Source of the DNA: Pegea sp. RAD2-039
Lineage: Eukaryota; Chordata; Thaliacea; Salpida; Salpidae
DNA: 64,000 nt
Reading direction: 5' to 3'
Assembly (NCBI GenBank): GCA_034620365.1
Contig: JAQGEQ010000175.1
Location: 1,612,001 to 1,676,000 of the forward strand
A program made the translations under genes and the position numbers. The notes under the pieces were generated by a model. The model saw only the letters and a list, made by a program, of their open reading frames with translations. It had not been told where the DNA came from and ran no database searches. Shown piece by piece: positions 62,955 through 64,000 of this stretch (the first letter of the stretch is position 1; the number at the start of each line of letters is the position of its first letter).

Positions 62955-64000
62955 CCAAGCTGTATACACTAATAATATCAACTATGCAGACGATTATAGC
63001 TAAACATAAACAGTTTTTATGAAATTATAGTGAAGAACTTTTCAAAATCTTCTTAGCTGATTTCATCTTAAACATTTTTAGTTACTCTTTATGTTAAATG
63101 CCAAAATTTTATCGTATTCATCTATTAGTTTTTTGGCATTTGTCCTAGGATTGAGACTAGGTATTCTATAATTAATAGAAAGATATAAATACAAAAATAT
63201 TTGAACCGTTGAATTTCAAAGACTATTTTTATATCTTACACCAAAAATATTTTTTAATGATTTTAAGCGATTGTTTTTTTCTGCTAAGAACACAGCTATC
63301 AGATTAATAATTAAAATTGAAATTTTTGTTTCGTCTAATTTATTCTGAAATAACGCCTGAATGTCGAATTTTATTTTTTTCTTTAGGTATACTAAATTTT
63401 TTACCGAAACTTAATTTATAGCTGGCTCTTTTTAAAATGAGCTTTGTTTACATTTAAAATCCCTTACATTAGTTTGAACAAATAGCTTTTAGAGTTGTTT
63501 TATGATGTACTTCTTTTACTTTCTCAATATTTTCTCAGAGTATAACTATAAAGCATATAAAAATTTTGCTATAAAGCAGCTGTAACTATTTCATATTAAT
63601 GCAAAATATTATCTATTGTTTGTCCTCAAACTAAACTAAAATGTCTCTTTTCAAATAAAACTCTAATTTTGTTATTTTGCTTTAATAAAAATCAAATAAA
63701 ATTTCTTAAAATTTAGTTTAGTAACAATGAATTCTGTTCATAAGACTTTTTCATTGATAAATCCGTTTAAGTCCACCAATTATTGAAACTGATTAAAAAT
63801 GTTGCAACAAAGTACCAGACATCCGGTTAAAATAATTTTCGGTAATCCAAAATTTTTATTAGTTTTCTGCAATATAATCCAACAATTTTTTGATTGATAC
63901 TTTATTAAAGTAAAGTGAGATGAAGATAAAGTCTTGATAACACTTTTCACATTCCCCTCAATAAAATACGTAGGTACCATTCTACCAATTTCGCTATAAG
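62955..64000. other. 3' flank, AT-rich, with a possible transposon end
   Basis: 3'UTR and spacer without coding signal. AATAAA occurs near 63653. At about 63805-63860 the strings ATCCGGTTAA and CGGTAATCC repeat imperfectly, resembling the ATTATCCG-type repeats near the ends of some pogo/Tigger elements. A minus-strand open frame at 63780-63980 runs through it but shows no domain. Confidence 0.3.

Overview
This window looks like AT-rich nuclear DNA from an animal. I judge the A+T content by eye to be near or above 70%. The genes are split by introns with ordinary GT..AG borders, the standard code closes every model, and the best-recognised products are animal proteins. These are a seven-knuckle CNBP/ZNF9-type nucleic-acid-binding protein and a secreted EMI-EGF protein. 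EMI domains are an animal invention, so an invertebrate is likely, but I cannot name the species. Nothing bacterial, plasmid-like or CRISPR-like is present.

Layout. From 1 to about 27 kb only the minus strand shows convincing genes. One is an uncharacterised protein with two CxxC pairs and a basic segment (first exon 2872-3303). The other is a six-exon Ser/Arg-rich protein (11003-26810) whose exon phases all agree and give 198 residues. From 27 to 33.6 kb the sequence is mostly AT-rich filler, with a doubtful two-exon plus-strand gene at 31278-31677. From 33.6 to 36.5 kb lies a graveyard of mobile DNA: a decayed Ty3/gypsy-type gag-protease fragment with a duplicated zinc-knuckle piece, an unidentified minus-strand open segment, and tRNA-like sequences (a valine-type head on plus, a shortened serine-type on minus, a third weak one). 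The CNBP gene (37903-39722) follows, behind a candidate promoter with an NRF1-like palindrome. From 40 to 53 kb there is mostly AT-rich sequence with one possible orphan terminal exon (41911-42153) and two weak transposon relics (Tc1-like at 43.8-44.0 kb, BEL/Pao-like at 50.2-50.4 kb).

The right end (53998-62954) holds the most interesting locus. Three exons encode a signal peptide and a complete EMI domain. About 6.3 kb downstream a second signal-peptide exon, with a furin-type RSKR site, is followed by one EGF exon and a terminal exon. Both first parts end in phase 1 and can join the same EGF exon. The simplest reading is one gene with two promoters, making either an EMI-EGF protein (181 aa) or a shorter propeptide-EGF protein (146 aa).

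A feature shared by all main gene models is a 3' splice site 7-62 bases upstream of the start codon. This means either 5'UTR introns or spliced-leader addition. All exon joins here are read from sequence alone; no transcript evidence was available.
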